A stretch of 64,000 bases of DNA, taken from Deroplatys truncata (Eukaryota; Arthropoda; Insecta; Mantodea; Mantidae). How positions within the stretch are numbered: the first letter of the stretch is position 1; every line of letters begins with the position of its first letter. The position numbers and the translations under genes are program-made. The stretch covers positions 9,175,501 to 9,239,500 of the forward strand of contig CM060990.1 of assembly GCA_030765065.1 (NCBI GenBank), written 5' to 3'. Below, piece by piece: positions 32,107-43,500 of this stretch. The notes beneath the pieces are model-generated. The model had not been told where the DNA came from and did no database searches. It saw only the letters and a program-made list of their open reading frames with translations.

Positions 32107-33190
32107 GAGCGGGTCACCTTTTCCCTGTCCTTTACTCTGAGAAGGTTACCTTTTTTCCTGTGTGTGGGTCAACTTTGTCCCTGAGCGGGTCACCTTTTTC
32201 CCTTTGTGGCTCAACTTTTTCCCTTTATGGGTCACCTTTTTCCCTTTGTGGCTCACCTTTTTCCCTTTATGGGTCACCTTTTTCCCTTTGTGGGTCACCT
32301 TTTTCCTTTTGTGGGTCACCTTTTTCCCTTTATGGGTTACCTTTTTCCCTTTATGGATCACCTTTTTCCCTTTGTGGGTTACCTTTTTCCCTTTATGGGT
32401 TACCTTTTTCCCTTTATTGGTCACATTTTTCCCTTTGTGGGTCACCTTTTTCCCTTAGCTGGTCACCTTTTTGCCTTTATGGGTGACCTTTTTCCCTTTA
32501 TGGGTCACCTTTTTCCCTTTGTGGGTCACCTTTTTCCCTTTGCTGGTCACCTTTTTCCCTTCGTGGGTCACCTTTTTCCCTTCATGGGTCACCTTTTCCC
32601 TTTGCGGGTCAACTTTTTCGCTTTGCTGGTCACCTTTTTCCCTCTGATGGTCACCTTTTTCCCTTTGCTGGTCACCTTTTTCCCTTTATGGGTCATCTTT
32701 TTCCCTTTATGGATCACATTTTTCCCTTTGCGGGTCACCTTTTTCCCTTTGCTGGTCACCTTTTTCCCTTTGATGGTCACCTTTTTCCCATTGCAGGTCA
32801 CCGTTTTCCCTTTATGGGTCACCTTTTTCCCTTTGCTGGTTACCTTTTTCCCTTTGTGGGTCACCTTTTTCCATTTGTGAGTCACCTTTTTCCCTTTGTG
32901 GGTCACCTTTTCCCTTTAAGGGTCACCTTTTTCCCTTTATGGGTCACCTTTTTCCCTTTGCTGGTTACCTTTTTCCCTTTGTGGGTCACCTTTTTCCATT
33001 TGTGAGTCACCTTTTTCCCTTTGTGGGTCACCTTTTCCCTTTAAGGGTCACCTTTTTCCCTTTATGGGTCACCTTTTTCCCTTTGCGGGTCAGCTTTTTC
33101 CCTTTTGCTGGTCACCTTTTTCCCGTTGCAAGTCACCTTCCCTGAGCAGTCACCTTTTTGCCTGAGCGAGTCACCTTTTGCCTGAATGGG
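32107..33190. repeat. 21-bp minisatellite (GGGTCACCTTTTTCCCTTTRT), about 50 units
   Basis: Units of 21 bp, each with a GGTCAC word and a CTTTTTCCC tract, run almost without interruption. Variants alternate GTGGG, ATGGG, GCTGG and GCGGG at the junction. Because 21 is a multiple of three, frames stay open. The plus strand gives GHLFPFM repeats and the minus strand gives the lysine-rich THKGKKV. It lies between the two core genes, which point away from it. Confidence 0.97.
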
Positions 33191-33368
33191 TTACGTGATG
33201 GGCATGTCTAGAACATTGACATGAAACAGTTTTCCACTAAGTTCACGTCTAAAGTCACTTTCAAAGTCTAACATATGAATAGGCTGTGAGCATTCTTGTT
33301 TCATCCGCTCTAGCTTGACAGCTAAAATAAAATAAATCGCTCTTAATGTATATACGCTAATGAGAAAG

Positions 33369-33376
33369 TATAAAAG
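33369..33376 (+). promoter_or_regulatory. TATA box of the pX-like gene
   Basis: TATAAAAG, 78 bp upstream of the ATG at 33,454, is a good core-promoter match in the A+T-rich DNA right of the 21-bp array. Confidence 0.6.
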
Positions 33377-33453
33377 AACAGCTTGGAAAAGAGTGCAAAC
33401 ATCTGATGTTACATTAGGTGAAAAATTTGGCAGCGTGACTAGTAACAGCAATT

Positions 33454-33990
33454 ATGAAGGGAAAGGTAGTTCTAGGTGTAGGAACCACGAAGAAGAAACG
33501 AGGAGGATTTCTACCTCTCATACCAATTATTGCAGCTCTAGGCGCTGCTGCTGTAGGTGCAGCCCAAATTGCCTCAGCAGTAAATAAGAAAAAGTCAGCA
33601 GATAAACAAATTGCCGAAATGATGAGGCATAAGAGAGAAATTGAGAGAAAGGTATCTGTTGGCGGCGGGTCCAAAAAGAAGAAACAAGGAGGATTTCTAC
33701 CGCTCATACCAATTATTGCAGCACTAGGAGCCGCCGCTGGAGGTGCATCACAAATTGCTACAGCTGTAAATAAGAAAAAAGCTGCGGATAAACAACTTGC
33801 GGAAATGATGAGACGTAACACAGAAATTGAATCAAGAGGGAAAGGACTACGAGTGAAGAAGAATAAGGGGAGGAACATCGAATCGAAGAGGGGGACAGAG
33901 CCTGAAAGGGAATTCAAAAACTCTAGCAGAGGGCTATACTTGTCCCTAAAAAAAGCATTAAGTAACATACATCCCCGCTTCTATGTTTAA
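33454..33990 (+). CDS. Adenovirus pX/mu-like minor virion protein of Polinton, 178 aa
   Basis: The frame is open from ATG to stop. It contains a direct internal duplication. Residues about 10-55 carry a KKKRGG basic start, the hydrophobic Gly/Ala helix GGFLPLIPIIAALGAAAVGA and then NKKKSADKQIAEMMRH. Residues about 71-118 repeat this with few changes. The C-terminus is Lys/Arg-rich and ends with SRGLYLSLKK, like the 'GLYLKPYK' tail I recall from insect Polinton and adintovirus pX-type proteins. Such proteins combine a membrane-active helix with a DNA-condensing basic region and are processed in virions. A TATA box lies 78 bp upstream. The duplicated helix is unusual. Confidence 0.75.
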   Translation: MKGKVVLGVGTTKKKRGGFLPLIPIIAALGAAAVGAAQIASAVNKKKSADKQIAEMMRHKREIERKVSVGGGSKKKKQGGFLPLIPIIAALGAAAGGASQIATAVNKKKAADKQLAEMMRRNTEIESRGKGLRVKKNKGRNIESKRGTEPEREFKNSSRGLYLSLKKALSNIHPRFYV

Positions 33991-34354
33991 TGTTTTAGGA
34001 TTCCTCATATTAGGATGCGAATGTCTTCTTTATTAGATCAATTAATAATAATAATTATAATAATAATAATAATGCAATGTCATTAAAATGTCCTTTCACT
34101 CTTGATTTTTTTTCCAGTGATTGTTCTATAGGAACGTTCTGTGTCCCTTCAATGATAACGTTATTCCACCTAATCAGATGTCTGAATCTGATTTCCTAGT
34201 GAATATATTTAGGTTGAGCATCATACGAATTTAGCGCAGTATTGCATCAGTCTCCTTCCTCGATAGTAAAAGTGGACACTCAATCTATCAGTTTTCCCAT
34301 CTGTTACGCCTGGATACCGTATTTCACAGGAACCATCAAATCAAATTTTAACTG

Positions 34355-35360
34355 TTGTTTATAAACATCCGCTTCATAGAGCAAACAGGGGAGCATAACA
34401 GCAATATCAATGCCTTTAGAAACAAGGATATAAGCATAATGCCTATAGATATTAGAAGAAGTCAACGACGTCGAGGATATAATAATGGAATGATTCGACG
34501 CACACATCATGCTCTGCCCTTGACGCCCATCAGGTTAACATCTCGCAATCAGCAGTTCCTACAGTTATTGGGCTTCAGAATCCTATAATCATGGGCATCT
34601 TCAATGTTACCGACACCTCAATGACACCGAGATTCGACGACAAGATCACTAAGAAGAGGAACACGTGTGTTCACCACATAATACATCAGCTCTGCACTCT
34701 AACAACGAGTTTAGAATCCCTTGTCAAGTTGAACATTTATATACTTTTCCCCGTCTCAGGGTGAAGAGAATGCTGTTGTTAAACCTGTACTCATCGAGTG
34801 GAGAAGGCCTGTGATTTGACTTTCTGATGCTGAGATCCTCAAGACTGTTAAGCTGGATAAGACTCTGTTTAACCCATTTAGGATCATGGATCTGCATACT
34901 CATCCTGCTGTGTTACAGGAATTTACTTGAATAGTGACACCGCATCTTAAATGGAGAAGCCGTGATTTGTCATTTTTGGTGCTCTGACTTAAGATCGAGT
35001 AATGCATCTAAAGACGGTTCTCTTTTTTTGATCATTGGGACATAACTAATTTTAGACTTTATCTTAATAGCGAATGTTATCCTTTGACTTGGAAACTCTA
35101 GACTTGCATCATTACATGATATGTACTCAATCTCATATTATTATAAAAAAACAGAATTATCCTTTATTGAAGAGAAAATATTACTTAAATTTGCTCCTAT
35201 ATTTATTATAGATTGCTCTCATCAACCAGAGGAAGTTGTAAATGGCTGTGTCAACTCCAGTGTTAATATCGCTGTACAGAGCTTATTGAATTGTTTAATA
35301 ATTCGTTATACAGTATTTACATGCAGGCCTCTGACTCACGTGATGCAGCTTATATTTTAA
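34355..35360 (+). pseudogene. Decayed double-jelly-roll capsid-like gene (right arm copy, fossil)
   Basis: Scattered segments recall the insect Polinton 'double jelly roll-like domain' structural protein. One reads RLYLNSECYP (about 35,055-35,084). Another reads APIFIIDCSHQPEEV near 35,200-35,235, resembling the family's late 'APL.VIDCS.QNE' motif. An upstream IEWRRP segment lies at about 34,786. The gene reads outward from the core and is broken in several places. It is present in both arms. Family identification is from memory of these motifs. Confidence 0.55.
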
Positions 35361-36298
35361 ACTATTCATTGTAAGAATTTATTTTTTCATTAGGAATGTA
35401 AGGATTTTTAATGAATAAAAACATTATGTAAAAGCATACCTTCATTCTTTTTATTGTTATTATTTATCTTACATTTCCATCACTTTCCTCGTCCAGCTCA
35501 TTGTTCCAGCATATGGCGTTTCACCTGCAACAGTAGGTTATGCAAATTTATTGAGTATTATTTAAACGAAAGTCTCTTTATTTTCATAATTTGTATTCCA
35601 ACACAGCAAACAGGTTTTTGATATTGTTAATGTATATAGGATTCAAGTCTTTTTAGGTATATAAATTTCACCATTATTTAAAGTATTTTCACCGTCATTT
35701 AAATTATTGCTCACAATGCTTAATTTCAGTGAATATAGGGAGACTCGCTCAAGCTAACTCTCAGCTATGCATTGAATTGTATACAAAATTGCCCGTATTT
35801 TTTCATTGTATGTCCTGTAATGTTATATAAGGATCCTGTCTTAACGTGTTTCGGTGATGTAGATGTCGCAGCACCCGCTTCTTGCCGAAATGTTTCTTGT
35901 AGGTGCCGATGTTGCTTATTCTACCCTCCAATAGCGTCAGCATCCTTTGCATGGCGGCAGGCTATTCCTCTTCTTCTTCCTCTTCTTCTTCCCCTTATTG
36001 CACAGTCTGAAACATTGCACAATGAAAGTCTTAGAAAACTTATTTAGACTATTAAAGGCAAACTGTAAAGAGTTACATTTTTTGTTATGATGCATGTAAA
36101 ATGAAACACAAAATATGTGTTATAAACATTCGGATATTTATTGTTATTTCAATGCATTAGATATAACTGAATTCAAACGTATGCGATATTGCGATTTTGT
36201 TATAAATCCTATAGCGTGTATCTTTTGTAGCTTTATATGTATTATCAATGAGTCAGTTGTTTTATTTATGATTTTTTCATGTTAAAATAGGGGGGCAT

Positions 36299-36646
36299 TC
36301 AATACCTAAGTTTAACACTTCTACACACCTTCTGTGCATGTAAAAAAGACAATTTACATGTCTTAAATTTCCCCATCTCTGCCATACCGTTATACTGGAG
36401 GTATACGTTCCCAGGTATTTCTGCAATCTCTTGATCGGTTAACGAATTATAGCGCTCTGGCAACAACACTTGACAATCCTCCAGTGAAGATACGATCCTG
36501 GTACCATATCTTGTTTGAACTCTCTTTAAGGACTTTATCTCATAGTTAAGACCTATTTCGAGATCTTGAACTCGACGAGTCGGTAGGAAACTACGCTCTT
36601 CAACCATCTTGTTAAGTCTATCAGTTAAACAATCTGTAACAGACAT
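36299..36646 (-). CDS. 'YGT/LPxR' family small protein, 115 aa (right arm copy)
   Basis: An intact frame nearly identical to the left-arm copy at 28,519-28,866, differing at about two residues: Asp/Gly in the segment before NYEI, and Lys/Arg near the C-terminus. The TATA-like box (37,392-37,399), the short upstream ATG at 37,266-37,268 and the donor-like site next to it are also conserved. Two intact copies in a decayed element suggest either recent duplication of the arm or gene conversion. Confidence 0.7.
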   Translation of the reverse strand: MSVTDCLTDRLNKMVEERSFLPTRRVQDLEIGLNYEIKSLKRVQTRYGTRIVSSLEDCQVLLPERYNSLTDQEIAEIPGNVYLQYNGMAEMGKFKTCKLSFLHAQKVCRSVKLRY

Positions 36647-37391
36647 TGAAATGAATTATTATTTTCACTACATTTTTCAAGTTGAAGAACAAGTTATACA
36701 CTACTTTATATTAGAACTAGGGTGTGTGTATGTTTTGTAAGTATGCTTATGAATGTGTAGAGAAGCAAAGAATAAGTACAGAAAATCATGTGAATATGAA
36801 CGTGTAGAGAAACAAAGCATGAGTAGAGGAAATCGTGTGAGTGTATAGCGAAACACAGAATGAGTGGAGAAAACGTATGAATGTTTATGTAAGAAGAATG
36901 TGTAGCGAAGATCGTGTGAATGTTAATGGAAGCAAAGAATGTGCAGAGAAAGTCGTGTGAATGTTAATAGAGCATGAACCTGCAGGGAAACAAAGAATGA
37001 GTAGAGGAAATCATGTGAGTGTATAGTGAAACAAAGAATGAGGGGGAAAATCGTATGAATGTTTATGTAAGCAGAATGTTAGGCGAAAATCATGTGAACT
37101 GGAGAAGAGTACGCAGTGAAATCCATGTGAATGTAAAGCACAGATTAGAAAATATGATGCTCTTTGCAACGAATCGTCTTTCATGTACTGTAACGTTTAA
37201 ACAAAATTAAATGTATTGTAAAAGCCAACAGTGATTTTGTATAGGTATGTAAAAAACTCACCTTGCATTGTTATGTGTTGATATGCGCTGTACGTGTAGA
37301 TGGTCTCCACCTCGCGTTTCTTTTAAAGTTCTTTAAAACTTAAATGTAAAGTAAATAAGCACACAACAGTTCTAACATGAGCAGATATTTG

Positions 37392-37399
37392 TTTATATA
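37392..37399 (-). promoter_or_regulatory. TATA-like box of the right-arm LPxR gene
   Basis: TATATAAA on the minus strand, a better match than its left-arm counterpart. Confidence 0.45.
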
Positions 37400-37589
37400 G
37401 GGATCTAAACCCCCTACAGGCGATGCCGGCACGTCATCATTGGTGTGATGACTACACATCACGTGATTATTACAGCCAATGACACCATCGCCTGCTGCGC
37501 ATGTGCAGAGGCTTTCAGCACTTCTATCCCTACTTGTTTCCCTTCCTCTCGCTCTCTCTCGCTCTCTCTCACACACAGAGTACATCTAT

Positions 37590-39450
37590 AATGTCTTTAC
37601 ACAAAGCTGCATGCAGTTACAGCATCAATCTAAGTGATGTATTCTAGATTACAGAGGAAATTAAGGAAGTCATTGAAAGATCGGGATTCGAACTAGGGTC
37701 AACTGATTGGAAATTATATACACCATTAAATATTCATTGCAGGAGCTATCAAACATGCTTTCTCTCGCAACTCTATCTCTGCTAGTTTCTGCGATAATTG
37801 AGATTTAAACTTAAGGATCGAACCCTGGACGTTAGATAACCTAATGTACACCCACAAGATACTATCTGATGACATAAACGTAATAAGGTATACTAGGTGC
37901 CTTTATCTTAATTATTTACTATGTTATTAAATTTATAAGTAAATTTCATTGAATCAGTATTCGAACTCAGAACACCAGGACGAAATTATTTATAATATCA
38001 GTTTGTCATGTTTAAAGACCTGTATGCAGTCACAACATTGATCTAGGTGATATATTCTAGAGCACAGTGGAAAATTAAAGAAGTCACTGAAAGATCGGGA
38101 TTCGAACTAGGGACAACTGATTGGAAATTATATACAGGCATTAATTGCCCATCATAGGAGCTAACAATCATGCTTTGGTCCGCTCCTCTATCCCTGTTAG
38201 CTTCTGAGATAGTTGAGATTTTATAATTAAGAATCGAAGCCATGACACCTGGTACTCTAATATACATGCACAAGAAACGAGCTAATGACATAAAAGTAAT
38301 AAAGTTTATTTACCGTCTTTATTTTAATTAGTTTTGGAGTTATTAGAAGATGAATTTGTAATCACTCCTAGGATTCGAACCCATGCATCCAGACCAGTTT
38401 CGAAAAATTCGTAAATGACGCGCCGTATCCCGAGCTATAATTGGTTTTTATTGCATCATTTTGTCTCTTTTCATTCGAAGAACGTATAGTGAAAACCACA
38501 TGAATGTTAATAGAAGAATGCGAGGAGAAATCATGTGTATGTCAATAGAGGAATGTGTTGAGAAAACCATATGAATGTTTTCAGAAGAAGAACGTGTAGT
38601 GAAATCATATGAATGTTAATAGAAGAATACGAGGAGAAATCATGTGACTGTTTATGCAAGAAGAGCGTCTAGCGAAAATCATATGAGATATGATAGAAAG
38701 AAAAAGAGAGAAGAAAGAATGGTGTCTAGGCATCGGGATACCTAAGTATACGCGGTGGTTTAATATAAACAATTATAATTGTTAAATGCAATTTTAATCC
38801 GACCGCCCCCTGCTTCAATAATTTAATAGTTATTATAGCGTTTCTCAGGGTAAGAATCGAACTAGGGGCCTCTGGGTTCCTAAGAATACAGCTCGTTAAA
38901 CATTGTAATGTCGTATAAATTAAATTATATTTGTTAAACACATTCTAATCTGACCGCCCAATACTCACATAGTTTAATATTTATTAAGCATTAGAGTTTC
39001 GCAGATTCGAGTTAGAACCCTCTGAACACCCTTTCATTAATTAAATTATATTTGTTAAATACATTTTAATCTGGCCGTGCATAGTTTAATAGTTATTGCG
39101 CATTAGAGTTTCGCAGATTCGATCTAGGACCCCCTGAACACCCTTTTATGAATTATTGTAATGATATATAAAAATCAAATTATATTCGTTAAATGCATTT
39201 TAATGTGACCTTGCATAGTTTAATATTTATTAAGCATTAGAGTTTCGCTGGGTAAGATTCGAGCTAGAACCCTCTGAACACCGTTTCATTAATTAGGGTA
39301 ATGATATGTAAAAATTAAATTATATTTTTAAATACATTTTTAATCTGGCGGTGCATAGTTTAATAGTTATTACACGTTAGAGTTTCACTTGGTAAGATTC
39401 GAGCTACAATCCTCTGAACGCCCTTTTATTAATTAGGATAATGATATAAT
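37590..39450. repeat. B-box-bearing repeats of the right arm
   Basis: The mirror image of the tandem and direct repeats at 25,617-27,560, with GATTCGAA-type motifs on the plus strand (minus-strand B-box orientation), for example at about 37,683, 38,099, 38,374 and 38,856. Confidence 0.8.
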
Positions 39451-40523
39451 AATATCAATCATTAATTTCTCATTAGCAATAAACTTTTGATTACAGTAAG
39501 AATCGAACACCGATCTATGGATATCCACGCAGAGGTTTAATGCATGTAATGAAATGTATATTAAACGCCTTTCGGAGTCGTTGCTTGAAATAAGCCAAAC
39601 AGAATGCTTGTTAACTATGCTCGGATATATTCGTAGGATCTCGTAAAACATCGGAGAGAACAGCTCCTCAGGGCAAAAACCAATGATGGCTGACTCTGAC
39701 GTTGTTAAAGTCTTTACGTATAGCTGGTAAACAAGCTTCTCTCTCTTTCACGCGAACAAGGACAGGACTAGCATAAGGCCACCCTCAGATTCTTTTGTTA
39801 AGCTACCAGGTGTTCGAACAATGGAAAGGGACCGGCTTTGTTATAGGGTTGTGGAATGAGAAATGCCAGATGTTCTTTCTAAAGTAGTCTTGCCCCGGAC
39901 AATAGAAAGGCACACAATAGAATCTCTTCCTTTGTCCTGCATCCACATTGTTCATTTTGAAAGAAGGCTTGCCCCGGACAATAGAACTTGTTTCTCTGTT
40001 AACTGGCTTTAGGTTCTCTTGGTCACGACCCTAATTCATCATGGGTTTTGTTCATTTTGAAAGCTGAAGGGCAAGCGTTGTTCTTTTGTTAAAAGCTAGT
40101 GGAATGAGTATGCCAGGAAGTACTCTTGCCCCGGACAATAGAAAGGCACACAATAGAAATCTCTTCCTTTGTCCAGCAAGCTCTTTTTTCCCGCACGTGT
40201 TCGAGAAACAATAGGAGTGGAGTGAGTTGCTGCAGTGCAGGAAAGCTCGTAGGCTGATGTGGAATGGGTAGGAAAAACATCTCGCCTGTGTTACAGAATC
40301 GTAAAATTTATGGCCCCTTTTTTCGTTTTGACAGATGAAGGATAACCTTAATTGCTTAACTGTCAAGCTTCCATTGCACTCAACATGATTTATGCCCGCA
40401 GCTGCACCTGGAAGCCCTAAGGAGCTGGGAGGGGGAGGGGGGAGTGGGGGAGGGACCTAATTTGCATATGAATAGACATTCCATGAATATTAAGTGTTTT
40501 TCAACTCTCAATTTATGACTACT

Positions 40524-40529
40524 CACATA
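40524..40529. repeat. Target-site duplication, right copy (CACATA)
   Basis: Directly right of ACTACT; the minisatellite phase resumes with GTTCATATATTTT. It matches the left copy CACGGA at four of six bases. Confidence 0.65.
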
Positions 40530-43500
40530 GTTCATATATTTTGTGTTCCGCTATATTGTTTACCACGCGGTCGTTCATTTTGTGTCCGAGTATATTGTTT
40601 ACCACGAGTTCATAAATTTTATGTGCCGCTATATTGTTTGTCACGGAGTTCATACATTCTGTGTACCGCTATATTGTTTACCACTCGTTCATACATTTTA
40701 TGTCCCGCTATATTGTTTATCACGGCGTTCATACATTTTGCGTCCCGCTATATTGTTTACCACGCGTTCATACATTTTATGTCCCGTTATGTTGTTTATC
40801 ACGAGTTCATACATCATATGTGCCGCTATGTAGTTTATCACGAGTTCATACATTTTATGTCCCGTTATCTTGTTTATCACGAGTTCATACATCTTATGTG
40901 CCGCTATGTTGTTTATCACGAGTTCATACATTTTATGTGCCGCTATTTTGTTTATCACGTGTTTATACATCTTATGTGCTGCTGTGTTGTTTACCACGAG
41001 TTCATATATTTTATGTCCCGCTATATTGTTTATCACGAGTTCATACATTTTATGTGCCGCTATTTTGTTTATCACGTGTTCATACATCTTATGTGCCGCT
41101 GTGTTGTTTACCACGAGTTCATATATTTTATGTCCCGCTATATTGTTTATCACGAGTTAATACATCTTATGTACCGCTGTGTTGTTTATCACGAGTTCAT
41201 ACATGTTATGTGCCGCTGTGTTGTTTATCACGAGTTCATACAATTTATGTGCCGTTGTGTTGTTCATCACGAGTTCATACATTTTATGTGCCGCTATGTT
41301 GTGTATCACAAGTTCGTACAATTTATGTGCCGTTGTGTTGTTCATCACGAGTTCATACATTTTATGTGCCGCTATGTTGTGTATCACGAGTTCATACATT
41401 TTATGTGCCGCTATGTTGTTTATCACGAGTTCATACATTTTATGTGCCGCTGTGTTGTTTATCACGAGTTCATACAATTTATGTGCCGTTGTGTTGTTCA
41501 TCACGAGTTCCTACATTTTATGTGCCGCTATGTTGTGTATCACGAGTTCATACATTTTATGTGCCGCTGTGTTGTTTATCACGAGTTCATATATTGTATG
41601 TGCCGCTGTGTTGTTTATCACGAATTCATGGACGTTATATGCCACTGTGTTGTTTATCACGAGTTCATGTATTCTATGTGCCGCTATGCTGTTTATCACG
41701 ATTTCATGTATTTTGTGCGACACAGTGTTAATTATCACAAGTTCATGGATTTTATATGCCACTATGCTGTTTATCACGATATCATGCACTCTTTGTACCA
41801 CTATATTGTTTCTCACGAGATCTTGCTATTTTTGTGCCACTATATTGTTTCTCACGATATCATGCACTCTTTATGCCACTATATTGTTTCTCACGAGATC
41901 ATGTCCTGTCTGTGTCACTGTGTTGTTGTTTATGTACCTTTTGTGCAGCAATGTTGTTTCTCAAGATCTCATGTCCTTTTGTGCCGCTATGTTGTTGTAC
42001 TTGCCACCTTATTGTTTCTCACACTTCATGCACTGTTTGTGCCAATGTATTGTTGCTCACGGCATCGTGCAGATTTTTTTTTTGCCACTGTGCTGCTTTT
42101 CACGGGCTCATGCCCTTTTTGTGCCGGTAGGTTTTTCTCGAGCTCGTGTACTGCTTGGGCCGCTATGTTGTTTCTCACGAGCTCGTGCACTCTTTGTGCC
42201 GCTAGGTTGTTCAGGAGCTCATGGCTTCTTGTGTCGCTATAGTGTTTGTCACGAGATAATGCATTTTTGTTGTGCTATGTTGTTCCTCACGAGCTCGAGT
42301 AGTGTTTCTTCTGCTATGTTGCTTTTCAGGAGCTCGTAAACCTTTTTCACTGTTATGTTGCTTCTCACGAGCTCGCATACGTTTGCTCTGCTATGTGGTT
42401 CCTCACGAGCTCCAGCACTGTTTGTTCTGCTATGTTGCTTCTCACGAGCTCGAATACCGTTTGTTCTGCTATGTTGCTTCTTAGGAGCTCGAGCACTGTT
42501 TGTTCTATGTTGTTTCTCACGAGCTCGTACACTTTTTGTGCCCCTAATTTGTTTCTTCTAAACTCGAGACCTTTTGTGCCGCTATGTTTCTTCTCACGAG
42601 CTCGAGTACTGTTAGTACTGCTATGTTGTTTCTCACCAGCTCGTCTACTTTTTGTGTCTTCTATGTTGTTTCTTCCGAACTCGTGTACTTTTTGTGCCTC
42701 TATGTTCTTTCTTACCAGTTCGAATGCTGTTTGTTTTTCCATGTTGTTTTTCACCAGCTCGTGTACTTTTTGTGGCTCTATGTTGTTCTTCCCGAACTCC
42801 AGACCTTTTGTGCCACTATGTTGCATCTCACGAGCTTGAATGCTGTTTGTTCTTCCATGTTTTTTCGTATGCGTTCGTGTACGTTATTGTGGTGCTATGT
42901 TGTTCCTCCCGAACTCGAGACATTTGTTGCGCTAGGTTGTTCCCGAACTCGAGAACTTTTGTGGCACTATGCTGCTTCTCACGAGCTCGAGTACTGTTTA
43001 TTCTTCTATGTTGTTCCTCCCGAACTCGAGACTTTTGCGGCGCTATGTTGTTCTTCCCGAAATCGAGACATTTGGTGGCACTATGTTGTTCTTCCCGAAA
43101 TCGAGACATTTGTTGCGCTAGGTTGTTCCCGAACTCGAGAACTTTTGTGGCACTATGCTGCTTCTCACGAGCTCGAGTACTGTTTATTCTTCTATGTTGT
43201 TCCTCCCGAACTCGAGACTTTTGCGGCGCTATGTTGTTCTTCCCGAAATCGAGACATTTGGTGGCACTATGTTGCTTCTCACGAGCTCGAGTACGGTTTG
43301 TTCTTCTATGTTGTTTCTCACGTGTTCGTATACGGTTTGTTCTGCTATGTTGTATCTCACGAACTCGAGTACTGTTGTTCTGCTATGTTGTTTCTCTCGT
43401 GTTCATGTACTGTTTGTTCTGCTATGTTGTTTCTCACGTGTTCGTGTACTGTTTGTTCTGCTGTTGTTTCTCACGAGCTCGAGTTCTGTTTGTTTTGCTA

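Larger units (their letters stand above)
24529..40523. mobile_element. Polinton/Maverick-type element with ~6.5-kb inverted arms (fossil)
   Basis: A 15,995-bp element with AGTAGT...ACTACT ends (Polintons begin AG and end CT), a degenerate 6-bp target duplication, and inverted arms at 24,529-31,100 and 33,998-40,523. The core is 2.9 kb. Cargo comprises a pX/mu-like gene, decayed double-jelly-roll capsid-like genes in both arms, a zinc-finger gene, and an LPxR-family gene in each arm. No protein-primed polymerase B, integrase, protease or packaging ATPase is visible, so it is non-autonomous. Its ends look whole but its structural gene is broken several times. The arms resemble each other closely, with scattered differences, suggesting moderate age or past homogenisation. 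Confidence 0.85.
33998..40523 (-). repeat. Right inverted arm of the Polinton-type element
   Basis: About 6,526 bp, the reverse complement of 24,529-31,100. It carries mirrored copies of every arm feature: the capsid-like fossil, the LPxR gene, the B-box-bearing repeats and the subterminal repeats. A longer (AAT)n tract (34,045-34,074) and some small length differences distinguish it from the left arm, so it is a real second copy. Confidence 0.9.

Noticed and set aside
24529-40523. Inverted arms as a simple assembly duplication
   Set aside because: The arms differ by scattered substitutions, microsatellite length and small length changes, and the tips meet a coherent target duplication. Long reads would still be a useful check.
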